Assembly: GCF_900156895.1 (NCBI RefSeq)
Contig: NZ_FTPD01000056.1
Span: 42,746 to 77,259, forward strand
Length of the DNA: 34,514 nucleotides
Origin: Mesorhizobium prunaredense
GTDB taxonomy: Bacteria > Pseudomonadota > Alphaproteobacteria > Rhizobiales > Rhizobiaceae
Reading direction: 5' to 3'
The translations under genes and the position numbers were made by a program. The notes below the pieces were generated by a model, which searched no databases, was not told the origin of the DNA, and saw nothing but the letters and a program-made list of their open reading frames with translations. The stretch's first letter is position 1. Every line of letters starts with the position of its first letter. Positions 23,071-30,660 of the stretch are shown piece after piece.

Positions 23071-23616
23071 TCACCTCTCGATTCGTTGTTCATCACTGCG
23101 ATCAATTTTTCGGTCGGGGTCGGATACGAGTTGCTGAAGGCTGCCCCCCAAAATGACCAGGCTCACTCCGAGCAAGGCGACATCCTTGATCAGAAAGGCA
23201 CCTAACCCGTTGAGGAAGGGAAACCCTCCGGAGCCCGTTTCCCAGATCGGCAGGGTGAGCATTGTCGAGGATGTCAGCGCGAAGATGACTGAGCCGATGG
23301 CACCCCCCGCGAGGCCAGCCCAGACGCTGCGGACAGATGCTATCAGCAGAAACGCTGTGGCCAGTTCGACCACGCCCAGGAAGTAGGACGTCCCCGCAGA
23401 TCCGAAAGCGGGATAGAGCCATGCCAGCCAAGGCGTATTCTCGATGAATGGCCTAAGCGCCTCGATCTCGATTGCGGTGAATTTCAAAATGCCGATCAAC
23501 AGCAGAGGGAGCACCACCCCCAAAAGGGTTACCGCGCGACCGGCGGCAGCAAGGTGGTAGCCAGCTTGATTGATGCGCGCCACGAACGGAGTGTTGGCGG
23601 TTGCAGAGGTAAACAT
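23071..23616 (-). CDS. DUF417 (YkgB/RclC-like) inner-membrane protein
   Basis: A 181-residue polytopic protein with about four membrane helices: VTLLGVVLPLLLIGILKF, the FLGVVELATAFLLIA region, AGGAIGSVIFALTSS, and LIKDVALLGVSLVILGG. The pattern KFTAIEIEALRPFIENTPWL is characteristic of DUF417, the family of E. coli YkgB (RclC), which belongs to a reactive-chlorine defence operon. ATG 23616 follows AAGGAGAA. Two palindromes lie between it and the divergent MarR gene, so repression by that protein is likely. Downstream is the glycolipid-binding-like gene. Confidence 0.88.
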   Translation of the reverse strand: MFTSATANTPFVARINQAGYHLAAAGRAVTLLGVVLPLLLIGILKFTAIEIEALRPFIENTPWLAWLYPAFGSAGTSYFLGVVELATAFLLIASVRSVWAGLAGGAIGSVIFALTSSTMLTLPIWETGSGGFPFLNGLGAFLIKDVALLGVSLVILGGSLQQLVSDPDRKIDRSDEQRIER

Positions 23617-23636
23617 GGCCTTCTCCTTTCGATTTG

Positions 23637-23651
23637 TATGCTCCAAGCATA
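23637..23651. promoter_or_regulatory. Palindromic operator, site 1 (MarR-type regulator)
   Basis: TATGCTCCAAGCATA is a palindrome about a central C with one mismatch. It shares the core ATGCTCC(A/G)AGCAT with site 2 and lies 21 bases before the DUF417 start codon. Confidence 0.7.
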
Positions 23652-23670
23652 TAATAATTCGACCTTGATG

Positions 23671-23689
23671 TATATGCTCCGAGCATATA
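23671..23689. promoter_or_regulatory. Palindromic operator, site 2 (MarR-type regulator)
   Basis: TATATGCTCCGAGCATATA is a perfect palindrome with 9-bp arms about one central base. It ends 10 bases before the ATG of the MarR-type gene. It overlaps the expected ribosome-binding or promoter region of that gene, consistent with autorepression. Confidence 0.75.
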
Positions 23690-23699
23690 TTTTTTGTCG

Positions 23700-24203
23700 A
23701 TGACCGATTCCAGGATTGAAAATGTGATTGGCGCTCTAGCGCTCGCCTTTGCGGACACGTTGCAGCGGGACGCTCAGGCCAAAGCACCGGAGCCCGGCCC
23801 AGCGGCTTCCGCGATCACCCTCATTGGCCACGTACCGGGCCTGTCTATCGAGAGGCTGCGCCGCGCATTGTCACTGTCCCATTCGGGCACCGTCAGACTG
23901 GTCGATCGACTGGTCGCGGAGGGATTGGCGGCTCGGTTCTCGGCGCCTGACGACCATCGCGCGGTAGCGCTAAGGCTCACTCCTTTGGGCGAGACGACCT
24001 GCAGTGCTATTCTTTCCGCTCGCCAGAAAGGGCTCGCGTCAGCGCTTGCTGTTCTAAATCAGGAGGAGTTGCAGGAATTCGGCAACCTTGCCGCCAAGCT
24101 GTTGCGTGGGCTCGTCGGCACCGAGGACCATGCATACCGTATTTGCCGGCTCTGCAACTATACCGCTTGCCTCGACTGCCCTGTGGAAGCGGAACTGGCC
24201 TGA
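23700..24203 (+). CDS. MarR-family regulator with C-terminal cysteine cluster
   Basis: A 167-residue winged-helix repressor. The DNA-binding part is recognisable in LSIERLRRALSLSHSGTVRLVDRLVAEGLAARF followed by the wing SAPDDHRAVALRLTPLGE. The C-terminus carries C149-x2-C152-x4-C157-x2-C160 (CRLCNYTACLDC), able to bind a metal or react with oxidants. ATG 23700 is preferred; a TTG two codons upstream is also possible. The gene diverges from the DUF417 operon across twin palindromes. I infer repression of both units, relieved by oxidation or electrophiles acting on the cysteines; only the arrangement and motifs are seen. Confidence 0.88.
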   Translation: MTDSRIENVIGALALAFADTLQRDAQAKAPEPGPAASAITLIGHVPGLSIERLRRALSLSHSGTVRLVDRLVAEGLAARFSAPDDHRAVALRLTPLGETTCSAILSARQKGLASALAVLNQEELQEFGNLAAKLLRGLVGTEDHAYRICRLCNYTACLDCPVEAELA

Positions 24204-24320
24204 GCTGTGACTTTGGCAAACTAAAGCCCGTCGCACCTCGATGATGGCTGCGCCAGGCGTGAACACGGTTGCCCGCAAGCCGACCTTGCCGACGCACTTC
24301 GTTCTCGCCGAAAATACCGG

Positions 24321-24701
24321 TTACCTGTTGTACCAGCTGATCTCGACGAGATTGCCGTCCGGATCGCGGAAATAGACCGACATCATCGGGCCACGGGCGC
24401 CGATCCGCTCGACCGGCCCGACTTCTATCGCCACGCCGTTGGCAGCCAGGCTGGCGCATATCTCTGCGAGCGGGCGCGCGGCGACCAGGCAAAAATCCGC
24501 GGAGCCCGGCGTCGGCGCCTTGGCCTTCGGCTCGAAGGTGTGGCCTGCCTCATGCACATTGATCTTTTGCGTTCCAAACAGCAGCGCCGTCGGCCGGCCC
24601 GGCTCGTCGAGGCGCTTGAAGCCGAGCACGCGCTGATAGAAGGCGCAGGTGTCCTCGACGGAGCCAACCGTCAGCACGAAATGATCAATACCGGCAATCA
24701 A
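24321..24701 (-). CDS. VOC family (glyoxalase-like) protein
   Basis: A 126-residue vicinal-oxygen-chelate protein with both halves of the fold. The first module is MIAGIDHFVLTVGSVEDTCAFYQRVLG, with metal ligand H7, and the second ends in MMSVYFRDPDGNLVEIS, with the closing Glu. These enzymes handle glyoxalase-type, dioxygenase or resistance substrates; the particular one is unknown. It lies on the minus strand between the MarR cassette and pyrE, separated from pyrE by a palindromic repeat, so co-transcription is uncertain. The 117 bases between it and the MarR gene hold no clear gene. Confidence 0.9.
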   Translation of the reverse strand: MIAGIDHFVLTVGSVEDTCAFYQRVLGFKRLDEPGRPTALLFGTQKINVHEAGHTFEPKAKAPTPGSADFCLVAARPLAEICASLAANGVAIEVGPVERIGARGPMMSVYFRDPDGNLVEISWYNR

Positions 24702-24728
24702 GGTAGCGCCTCAGTTAAGGTTTGTTTT

Positions 24729-24801
24729 GGCATGTCCTTGTCCCAAAACCGCTGCGCACCCCTCGGTTCAAGCCCAAGGGCATGCTTTTGGGCGACATGC
24801 C
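24729..24801. repeat. Palindromic intergenic element downstream of pyrE
   Basis: Outer arms GGCATGTC (24729-24736) and GACATGCC (24794-24801) are exact complements, with inner CCAAAA and TTTTGGG. This is another type of rhizobial dispersed repeat. It ends one base before the pyrE stop codon and may act as transcription end or mRNA-stabilising hairpin. Confidence 0.75.
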
Positions 24802-24802
24802 C

Positions 24803-25381
24803 TTATATGTTGCGGCTGCCCGGCTTGACCGGCGGTATGGCGGCAAGCTCGGGCGGCAGCCTGTCGGCCGGGTAGGCCGGAACCTCATACTCGGCGAGCG
24901 CGATCAGCGGCACGCCGACATCGGTCTTGCCGGCCGAGCGGTCGATGATGCAGGCAGCGGCAACGACCTCGGCGCCAAGCGCGCGCAGGCAGTCGATGGT
25001 CTCGCGGATCGACAGGCCGGTGGTGACGATGTCCTCGACGATGACGACGCGCGAACCCCTGGCGATCTCGAAGCGGCGGAGCCGGAACTCGCCCCCTTCC
25101 CGCTCGACCCAGATCGCCGGTACGCCAAGATGGCGCGAGGTCTCGTAAGCCGGAATCAGCCCGCCGATCGCCGGGCCGACGACGTAATCGATCCTGCCGG
25201 AGACAGCAGCGCGGATCTTTTCGGCCAGCGCCTTGCACAGGCGCTCGGTCTTGTCGGCATGCATGAAGACCCGCGCCTTCTGCAGGAAGACCGGACTTCG
25301 CAAGCCAGAAGTCAGGATGAAATGCCCTTCGAGAACGGCACCGGCTTCACGGAAAACGCCCAGCACTTCGTCGGTGTTCAT
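24803..25381 (-). CDS. pyrE: Orotate phosphoribosyltransferase
   Basis: A 192-residue enzyme of pyrimidine synthesis that joins orotate and PRPP to form orotidine 5'-phosphate. The PRPP-binding motif VVIVEDIVTTGLSI is exact, and HFILTSGLRSPVFLQKARV is the typical N-terminal part. I chose ATG 25381 (MNTDEVLGVFREAG), which has GGA before it; an in-frame ATG at 25393 adds four residues but would leave the heptamer array in place of a ribosome-binding site. Located between rsh and the accessory cassette. Confidence 0.96.
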   Translation of the reverse strand: MNTDEVLGVFREAGAVLEGHFILTSGLRSPVFLQKARVFMHADKTERLCKALAEKIRAAVSGRIDYVVGPAIGGLIPAYETSRHLGVPAIWVEREGGEFRLRRFEIARGSRVVIVEDIVTTGLSIRETIDCLRALGAEVVAAACIIDRSAGKTDVGVPLIALAEYEVPAYPADRLPPELAAIPPVKPGSRNI

Positions 25382-25400
25382 TGTTCGATCCATGTCGATG

Positions 25401-25449
25401 GTGAATAGTGAGTAGCGAGTAGCGAGTAGCGAGTAGCGAGTAGCGAGAG
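25401..25449. repeat. Heptamer array, left arm
   Basis: Seven contiguous 7-bp units: GTGAATA, GTGAGTA, four of GCGAGTA, then GCGAGAG. They are stepwise variants of the same word. The units lie immediately upstream of pyrE and are inverted relative to the array at 25461-25530. Confidence 0.9.
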
Positions 25450-25460
25450 TACCCTTCTTT

Positions 25461-25530
25461 CACTATTCACTATTCACTATTCACTATTCACTATTCACTA
25501 TTCACTATTCACTATTCACTACTCACTACT
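25461..25530. repeat. Heptamer array, right arm (inverted)
   Basis: Eight exact copies of CACTATT (25461-25516) followed by two of CACTACT (25517-25530). The reverse complements are cyclic forms of GTGAATA and GTGAGTA in the left arm. The array ends 8 bases before the rsh stop codon, so both arms fill the rsh-pyrE gap. Confidence 0.9.
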
Positions 25531-25538
25531 CTCACCAT

Positions 25539-27767
25539 TCACCCATTCACGCGCCGTGCATCGCTGACGCTCGAATTGTCCTTGAGCTGCGACAGCAGCC
25601 GGTTCAGGTGCTTCAAGTCCCAGACTTCGAGATCGATCAGCATTTCGGTGAAATCGGGCGCGGTGCGCACCATCGACAATGTATGGATGTTGGCATCGTT
25701 GGATGCAACGACCTGCGCAATGTCGGCCAGCGAGCCCGGCGCGTTGATGGCGGTGACCGAGACGCGCGCCGGAAATCGCTCCTTGGTGCGCTCGTCTATG
25801 TCCCAGCGCACGTCGATCCAGCGTTCTGGCTGGTCGTCGAAGGCCTGCAGCGCCGGCGACTGGATCGGATAGATGGTGATGCCGGTCCCCGGCTGCACGA
25901 TGCCGACGATGCGGTCGCCGGGCACAGCACCTTCCGGCGCGAAGCGCACCGGCAGGTCGCCGCGCACGCCGCGGATCGGCACGGCGCCGTCCCTTGGCTG
26001 GTCCTTGTCCTTGCGTGCGGCGCGGCCCGGAATCTGGAACAGCATGCCGGCGGCGTTGCGGATCTTCGACCAGCCCTCCTCGCGCTGCTTGGGCGCCGCC
26101 AGCGTGATGCGCTCGTCCTTGTAGTCGGGAAACACCGCCTTCATGACATCGGTGGAGGCAAGTTCGCCGCGGCCGACAGAGGCCAGCACATCCTCGATGT
26201 CCTTGCGTGCCAGCCGATGCAGCACCGATTTCAAGCTTTCCTTGGTAAAAATCTTGCCTGACCGCTCGAAAGCGCGTTCCAGTATGCGGATGCCGAGACC
26301 CGAATACTGCTTGCGGATGGCATTCTTGGTGGCGCGGCGGATCGCCGAGCGCGCCTTGCCGGTGACGACGACCGATTCCCACGCCGCCGGCGGCACCTGC
26401 GCCTTGGAGCGGATGATCTCGACCTCGTCGCCATTCTTCAGCTCGGTCATCAGGGGCATGATGCGGCCGTTGACCTTGGCCCCGACGCAGGTGTCACCGA
26501 CATCGGTGTGCACCGCATAGGCGAAGTCGATCGGCGTGGCGCCGCGCGGCAGCGCGATCAGCATTCCCTTGGGCGTGAAGCAGAACACCTGGTCCTGGAA
26601 CAGCTCCAGCTTGGTGTTTTCGAGGAAGTCCTCGGGATTGTCGCCTTCGGCTAGCTGCTCGATGGTGCGCCGCAGCCAGGCATAGGCGTTGGTCTCCTTC
26701 GAGATCGCGTGGGCGGTGCCGTTCACCCTGCCGCCGCTGTCCTTGTAGATCGAATGCGCGGCAACGCCATACTCGGCGATCTTGTTCATCTGATAGGTGC
26801 GGATCTGCAACTCGACGCGCTGCCGCGACGGTCCGACGATGGTGGTGTGGATCGAACGGTAGTCGTTCTGCTTCGGGGTCGAGATGTAGTCCTTGAAGCG
26901 GCCGGGCACCATCGACCATGTCGTGTGGATGGCGCCGAGCGCCCGGTAGCAGTCCTCGACGGTATCGACGACGACACGAAAGCCGAAAATGTCGGACAGC
27001 TGCTCGAAGGACAGCGCCTTGGCCTCCATCTTGCGGAACACCGACCACGGCTTCTTCTGACGGCTCTTGACCTCGGCCTTGATCGCATATTTGTCGAACA
27101 GCGTCGACAGCGCCTTCTCGATCTCGGACAGCACATCCTTGTTGCGCTCGAAGATTTCGGCGAGCCGCGCGGTGACGGCGCGGTAGGCTTCGGGATTGAT
27201 GAAGCGGAAGGCGATCTCCTCGAGCTCCTCGCGCATGCCTTGCATGCCCATGCGCCCGGCCAGCGGCGCATAGATATCCATCGTTTCCTCGGCGATGCGC
27301 AGGCGCTTGGCTTCGGGCACATGGTCGAGAGTGCGCATGTTGTGCAGGCGGTCGGCAAGCTTGACCAGAAGCACGCGGACGTCTTCCGATATCGCCAGCA
27401 ACAGCTTGCGCAGGTTTTCCGCCTGCTCGGCCTTCTTTGAGACGAGGTCGAGTTTCTTCAGCTTGGTCAGGCCTTCGACCAGCTTGCCCATTTCCGGACC
27501 GAACAGCTCGTCGATCTCGGCCCTGGTCGCCGTGGTGTCCTCGATCGTGTCGTGCAGCAAGGCAACCGCGATGGTCGCCTCATCCATGTGCATTTCGGTG
27601 AGGATGGCGGCGACTTCGAGCGGATGCGAGAAATAAGGATCGCCGGAGGCGCGCTTCTGGTGACCATGCTTCTGCATGGCGTAGACATAGGCCTTGTTGA
27701 GCAGCGCCTCGTTGACGTCAGGCTTGTAGCGCTGGACGCGCTCGACAAGCTCATACTGACGCATCAT
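25539..27767 (-). CDS. rsh: Bifunctional (p)ppGpp synthetase/hydrolase (RelA/SpoT homologue)
   Basis: A 742-residue Rsh protein, the single long alarmone enzyme typical of alphaproteobacteria, controlling the stringent response. Domain order: HD hydrolase with H48 in FSHPLEV and H72-D73 in LLHDTIED; synthetase with FGFRVVVDTVEDCYRALG and PKQNDYRSIHTT; TGS with VFCFTPKGMLIALPRGATPIDFAY; and a C-terminal ACT domain. Both catalytic halves look intact. Neighbours are rpoZ upstream and pyrE downstream across the heptamer arrays. Confidence 0.97.
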   Translation of the reverse strand: MMRQYELVERVQRYKPDVNEALLNKAYVYAMQKHGHQKRASGDPYFSHPLEVAAILTEMHMDEATIAVALLHDTIEDTTATRAEIDELFGPEMGKLVEGLTKLKKLDLVSKKAEQAENLRKLLLAISEDVRVLLVKLADRLHNMRTLDHVPEAKRLRIAEETMDIYAPLAGRMGMQGMREELEEIAFRFINPEAYRAVTARLAEIFERNKDVLSEIEKALSTLFDKYAIKAEVKSRQKKPWSVFRKMEAKALSFEQLSDIFGFRVVVDTVEDCYRALGAIHTTWSMVPGRFKDYISTPKQNDYRSIHTTIVGPSRQRVELQIRTYQMNKIAEYGVAAHSIYKDSGGRVNGTAHAISKETNAYAWLRRTIEQLAEGDNPEDFLENTKLELFQDQVFCFTPKGMLIALPRGATPIDFAYAVHTDVGDTCVGAKVNGRIMPLMTELKNGDEVEIIRSKAQVPPAAWESVVVTGKARSAIRRATKNAIRKQYSGLGIRILERAFERSGKIFTKESLKSVLHRLARKDIEDVLASVGRGELASTDVMKAVFPDYKDERITLAAPKQREEGWSKIRNAAGMLFQIPGRAARKDKDQPRDGAVPIRGVRGDLPVRFAPEGAVPGDRIVGIVQPGTGITIYPIQSPALQAFDDQPERWIDVRWDIDERTKERFPARVSVTAINAPGSLADIAQVVASNDANIHTLSMVRTAPDFTEMLIDLEVWDLKHLNRLLSQLKDNSSVSDARRVNG

Positions 27768-27878
27768 GGGCGGGATCTCGCAGTGCTGAAATGAATCATG
27801 CGCCGCACTGGCGTACGGCGCATGTCATAGATAACCACGAAACCGCCGGCGCGAAAGTGTCGGCGGCCGGTGGGAAGA

Positions 27879-28280
27879 TTAATAATCGTCGCTTTTTTCC
27901 GGCGGCACCAGACCTTCGATGCCGGCCAGGAGGTCTTCCTCGGTCATGCGGTCGAAGGTGATGTTGTCCTCGGTGTCGTCGGCGTCGGTTGCCGCAGCGG
28001 CGGTACCGGTCTGGTCGGCGATCGCCTCGCCATCGGCTTCCGGCTCGTCGACCTCGACATGCTTCTGCAGCGAGTGGATCAGGTCTTCCTTGAGGTCGTC
28101 GGGCGACAATGTCTCCTCGGCGATCTCGCGCAGCGCGATGACCGGATTCTTGTCGTTGTCACGAGGAACGGTGATCTGCGCGCCCTGGCTGATCTGACGG
28201 GCGCGGTGGCCGGCCAGAAGCACGAGCTCGAAGCGGTTGTTGACCTTGTCGATGCAATCTTCAACGGTTACGCGGGCCAT
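27879..28280 (-). CDS. rpoZ: RNA polymerase omega subunit
   Basis: A 133-residue omega subunit that helps assemble and stabilise the beta' subunit of RNA polymerase. The N-terminal half is typical (MARVTVEDCIDKVNNRFELVLLAGHRARQI), followed by NDKNPVIALREIAEETLS. The tail is a long acidic extension (DTEDNITFDRMTEEDLLAGIEG) as in other rhizobia. It lies 111 bases upstream of rsh in the same direction. Confidence 0.96.
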   Translation of the reverse strand: MARVTVEDCIDKVNNRFELVLLAGHRARQISQGAQITVPRDNDKNPVIALREIAEETLSPDDLKEDLIHSLQKHVEVDEPEADGEAIADQTGTAAAATDADDTEDNITFDRMTEEDLLAGIEGLVPPEKSDDY

Positions 28281-28589
28281 GAGCTGCCCCTTTCATGCCT
28301 GGATTTGATGGAAAACAGGCGCGGTCCATAACCCGAACGCCGCCAAAATACAAGCTTTTTGGCAATGCCGGACCCGGGGCCTGGGCCCGGGGCCTGGCCA
28401 AGGCAATCTGGGTGCGCGCCGCCTGCGACATACGGCACCGATCACAATTGCTTGCTATGCAGCATCATACCCTTGGTTTGCCGTAAAACCGGCGTTATCT
28501 CGAATGACGAAGGTCAGCCGGTTATTTCAAGCCGACCGATAGTCACGCGCATTTAGACGACCGCTTATTTTCGAAAAGGAATATTTCCC
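28281..28589. other. Divergent intergenic region between rpoZ and the NYN gene
   Basis: It should contain both promoters. A G/C-rich direct repeat (about 28372-28397, CCCGGGGCCTGGG twice) and an inverted pair AACCGGC/GCCGGTT (about 28488-28521) are present. No gene or RNA is convincing on either strand. Confidence 0.4.
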
Positions 28590-29171
28590 ATGTTCGACCC
28601 TCGTGAAAAAATCGCTCTTTTCATCGATGGTGCCAATCTTTACGCCACGTCGCGGGCGCTCGGCTTCGACATCGACTACCGCAGGCTTTTGTCGAACTTC
28701 CAGAAGCGCGGCTACCTGCTGCGTGCCTACTACTACACCGCGCTGGTCGAGGATCAGGAGTATTCCTCGATCCGGCCGCTGATCGATTGGCTCGACTATA
28801 ACGGCTTCAAGGTCGTGACCAAGCCGGCCAAGGAGTTCACCGACTCGACCGGCCGCCGCAAGATCAAGGGCAATATGGACATCGAGCTGACCGTCGATGC
28901 GCTTGAACTCGCCGATGTCGTCGACCACTATGTCATCTTTTCCGGCGACGGCGATTTCCGCACGCTGGTCGAGGCGCTGCAGCGGCGCGGGCGCAAGGTC
29001 TCGATCGTATCGACCATGGCTTCGCAGCCGCCGATGATTTCCGACGATCTGCGCCGCCAGGCCGATCATTTCATCGACCTGATGACCTTGAAGAGCGATG
29101 TCGGCCGCGATCCGTCCGAGCGGCCGGTGCGCCGGCCCGAACCGGCCGAAGTCGATGAGGACGAGTATTGA
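28590..29171 (+). CDS. NYN domain (LabA/DUF88) putative ribonuclease
   Basis: A 193-residue protein of the NYN family, a PIN-like nuclease fold. Acidic residues of the metal site are visible in ALFIDGANLYATS, in GNMDIELTVDALEL and in FSGDGDFRTLVEAL. The end is a charged Pro/Arg/Glu-rich tail. The start ATG follows AAAAGGAAT. Members are thought to act in RNA processing; the substrate is unknown. Its stop codon overlaps the next gene's TTG start by four bases (TTGA), so the NYN protein and the uracil-DNA glycosylase are produced together. Confidence 0.93.
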   Translation: MFDPREKIALFIDGANLYATSRALGFDIDYRRLLSNFQKRGYLLRAYYYTALVEDQEYSSIRPLIDWLDYNGFKVVTKPAKEFTDSTGRRKIKGNMDIELTVDALELADVVDHYVIFSGDGDFRTLVEALQRRGRKVSIVSTMASQPPMISDDLRRQADHFIDLMTLKSDVGRDPSERPVRRPEPAEVDEDEY

Positions 29172-29845
29172 CGGCGGCGGTCTTGACCGCTCCCCTGGTC
29201 GCGTCCTCCGAGCCCGATCGCGATTGCCCGCTCTGCCCGCGGCTGCATGATTTTATCGCGCAATGGCGGCAGCGCGAGCCGTCCTGGTTCAATGCACCGG
29301 TGCCGACCTTTCTGCCACCCGAGGGCGAGGATGCGGTGCGGCTGCTGATCGTCGGACTGGCGCCGGGCCTGCGCGGTGCAAACCGCACCGGACGCCCCTT
29401 CACCGGCGATTTTGCCGGCGACCTGCTCTACAACACGCTGATCGCACACGGCTTTGCGCGCGGCCAGTTCAAGGCGCGGCCCGATGATGGGCTGGAGCTT
29501 GTCGGCACGGCGATTACCAATGCAGTTCGCTGCGTGCCGCCGGACAACAAGCCGGCCGGCGCCGAGATTGCCACCTGCCGGACGTTCCTGGTGCCGACGA
29601 TCGCGCGGTTTAAGAACCTGCGCGCCGTGCTGGCGCTGGGCTCGATCGCGCACCAGTCGACCGTGCGGGCGCTCGGCCAGCGTGTCGCCGCTTATCCGTT
29701 CAAGCATGGCGGGCAGCAGCAAACCAATGGCGTGACGCTGTTTTCCAGCTATCATTGCTCGCGCTACAACACCAACACCGGCGTGCTGACGGAGGCAATG
29801 TTCGTCAACGTCTTCAAGGAGATAGCGGCGTTTCTGGAGAGATAG
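29168..29845 (+). CDS. Uracil-DNA glycosylase, family 5 (UDGb)
   Basis: A 225-residue DNA repair enzyme of the uracil-DNA glycosylase superfamily. The active-site block GLAPGLRGANRTGRPFTGD and the distal SSYHCSRYNTNTG match family 5 (UDGb), which removes uracil and some other deaminated bases. An N-terminal CPLCPRL pair and a later Cys suggest an iron-sulfur cluster. The start is TTG, since no Met precedes the conserved region; it overlaps the NYN stop codon. The 3' end overlaps the convergent GH25 gene by 32 bases. Confidence 0.9.
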   Translation: MTAAVLTAPLVASSEPDRDCPLCPRLHDFIAQWRQREPSWFNAPVPTFLPPEGEDAVRLLIVGLAPGLRGANRTGRPFTGDFAGDLLYNTLIAHGFARGQFKARPDDGLELVGTAITNAVRCVPPDNKPAGAEIATCRTFLVPTIARFKNLRAVLALGSIAHQSTVRALGQRVAAYPFKHGGQQQTNGVTLFSSYHCSRYNTNTGVLTEAMFVNVFKEIAAFLER

Positions 29846-30554
29846 ATTCGGGCGGTGGCGCAAACAGCTCGGCCAATTTCTCCGGCCCGCCCTGAAGCAC
29901 ATTCAGATCGACATCGCCGGTGATGCCGTCGACGCGACCGCTGTCGTGGTACTGCCAATAGATCCAGTCGTCATGACCTAGCTGCAGCGCCAGCGAACGA
30001 ACCCAGCGCGGGCGGCCGACGATCTGGCCGGCATAGGCCCGCGCCGCGTCGTCGGTCACATAGAGGATCGCCGTCTTGCCGAAAGCTGCCTCGACAGGGC
30101 CGAGGAAAGCCGAGAGTTCAACACTCAATTCTTCGGGCGATGGCCGCCGCGGGCAATTGCCGACGAATTCGATATCCACCACCGGCGGCAGCAGCCGTTG
30201 ATCGCGCGGCACGACGGAGATGAAATTCTTCGCCTGATCGGCGCCAGGCCTGCAGAAGGTGAAGAAATGATAGGCGCCGACCGCCAGACCAGCCGCACGC
30301 GCGTCACGCAGATTGGCGGCGAAGGCATCGTCGACATGGTCGCCGCCTTCAGTTGCCTTGATGACGGCGAAGGCGACATCGTCGGCGGCAACACGCCGCC
30401 AGTCGATCTGTCGCTGATGATGGGACACGTCGATGCCCCTGACCGGATATTTGCCGCGGTCCGGAGAAAACGGACGGAAGTAGAAATAGGCGGCCGTGAC
30501 GAGGCACGCCAGGATCAGGCTGGCCGCACCCCAAACGACGATCCGGTTCTTCAA
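29814..30554 (-). CDS. GH25 muramidase, membrane-anchored
   Basis: A 246-residue protein with an N-terminal membrane segment (RIVVWGAASLILACLVTAAYFYF) and a GH25 lysozyme domain, which cleaves the N-acetylmuramic acid linkage of peptidoglycan. Motifs: GIDVSHHQRQIDWRRV at the first strand, then FAVIKATEGG, and PVVDIEFVGNC with the catalytic Asp-x-Glu. I chose the TTG at 30554, which has AGGGATAGG before it. The frame is open to a GTG at 30668, but that part is encoded by a double-hairpin repeat (30615-30654) and is unlikely to be coding. Upstream is smpB. Confidence 0.85.
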   Translation of the reverse strand: MKNRIVVWGAASLILACLVTAAYFYFRPFSPDRGKYPVRGIDVSHHQRQIDWRRVAADDVAFAVIKATEGGDHVDDAFAANLRDARAAGLAVGAYHFFTFCRPGADQAKNFISVVPRDQRLLPPVVDIEFVGNCPRRPSPEELSVELSAFLGPVEAAFGKTAILYVTDDAARAYAGQIVGRPRWVRSLALQLGHDDWIYWQYHDSGRVDGITGDVDLNVLQGGPEKLAELFAPPPESISPETPLSP

Positions 30555-30614
30555 GACAGGCCTATCCCTGTTGAACCGCCCTGCCCCCCGATATGGCCGT
30601 GGGCGTTCGTCGCT

Positions 30615-30654
30615 CGAAAAGCCAAATCGTTGGCTTTTCGTCCGCTTTGCGGAC
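30615..30654. repeat. REP-like double hairpin between smpB and the GH25 gene
   Basis: Two adjacent stem-loops: CGAAAAGCCAA/TTGGCTTTTCG (11-bp stem, 30615-30640) and GTCCGC-TTT-GCGGAC (30640-30654). The first could also work as a terminator for smpB, though no U-run of the usual sort follows. Confidence 0.75.
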
Positions 30655-30660
30655 CACTCC

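Noticed and set aside
24204..24320. Possible truncated gene between the VOC and MarR genes (minus-strand frame with VGLRATVFTPGAAIIEVR)
   Set aside because: The frame has fair composition but no start, no recognisable family and no clear end; it could be a remnant but cannot be supported.
25401..25530. Possible CRISPR array
   Set aside because: The units are 7 bp, contiguous and without spacers, and no cas gene is nearby.
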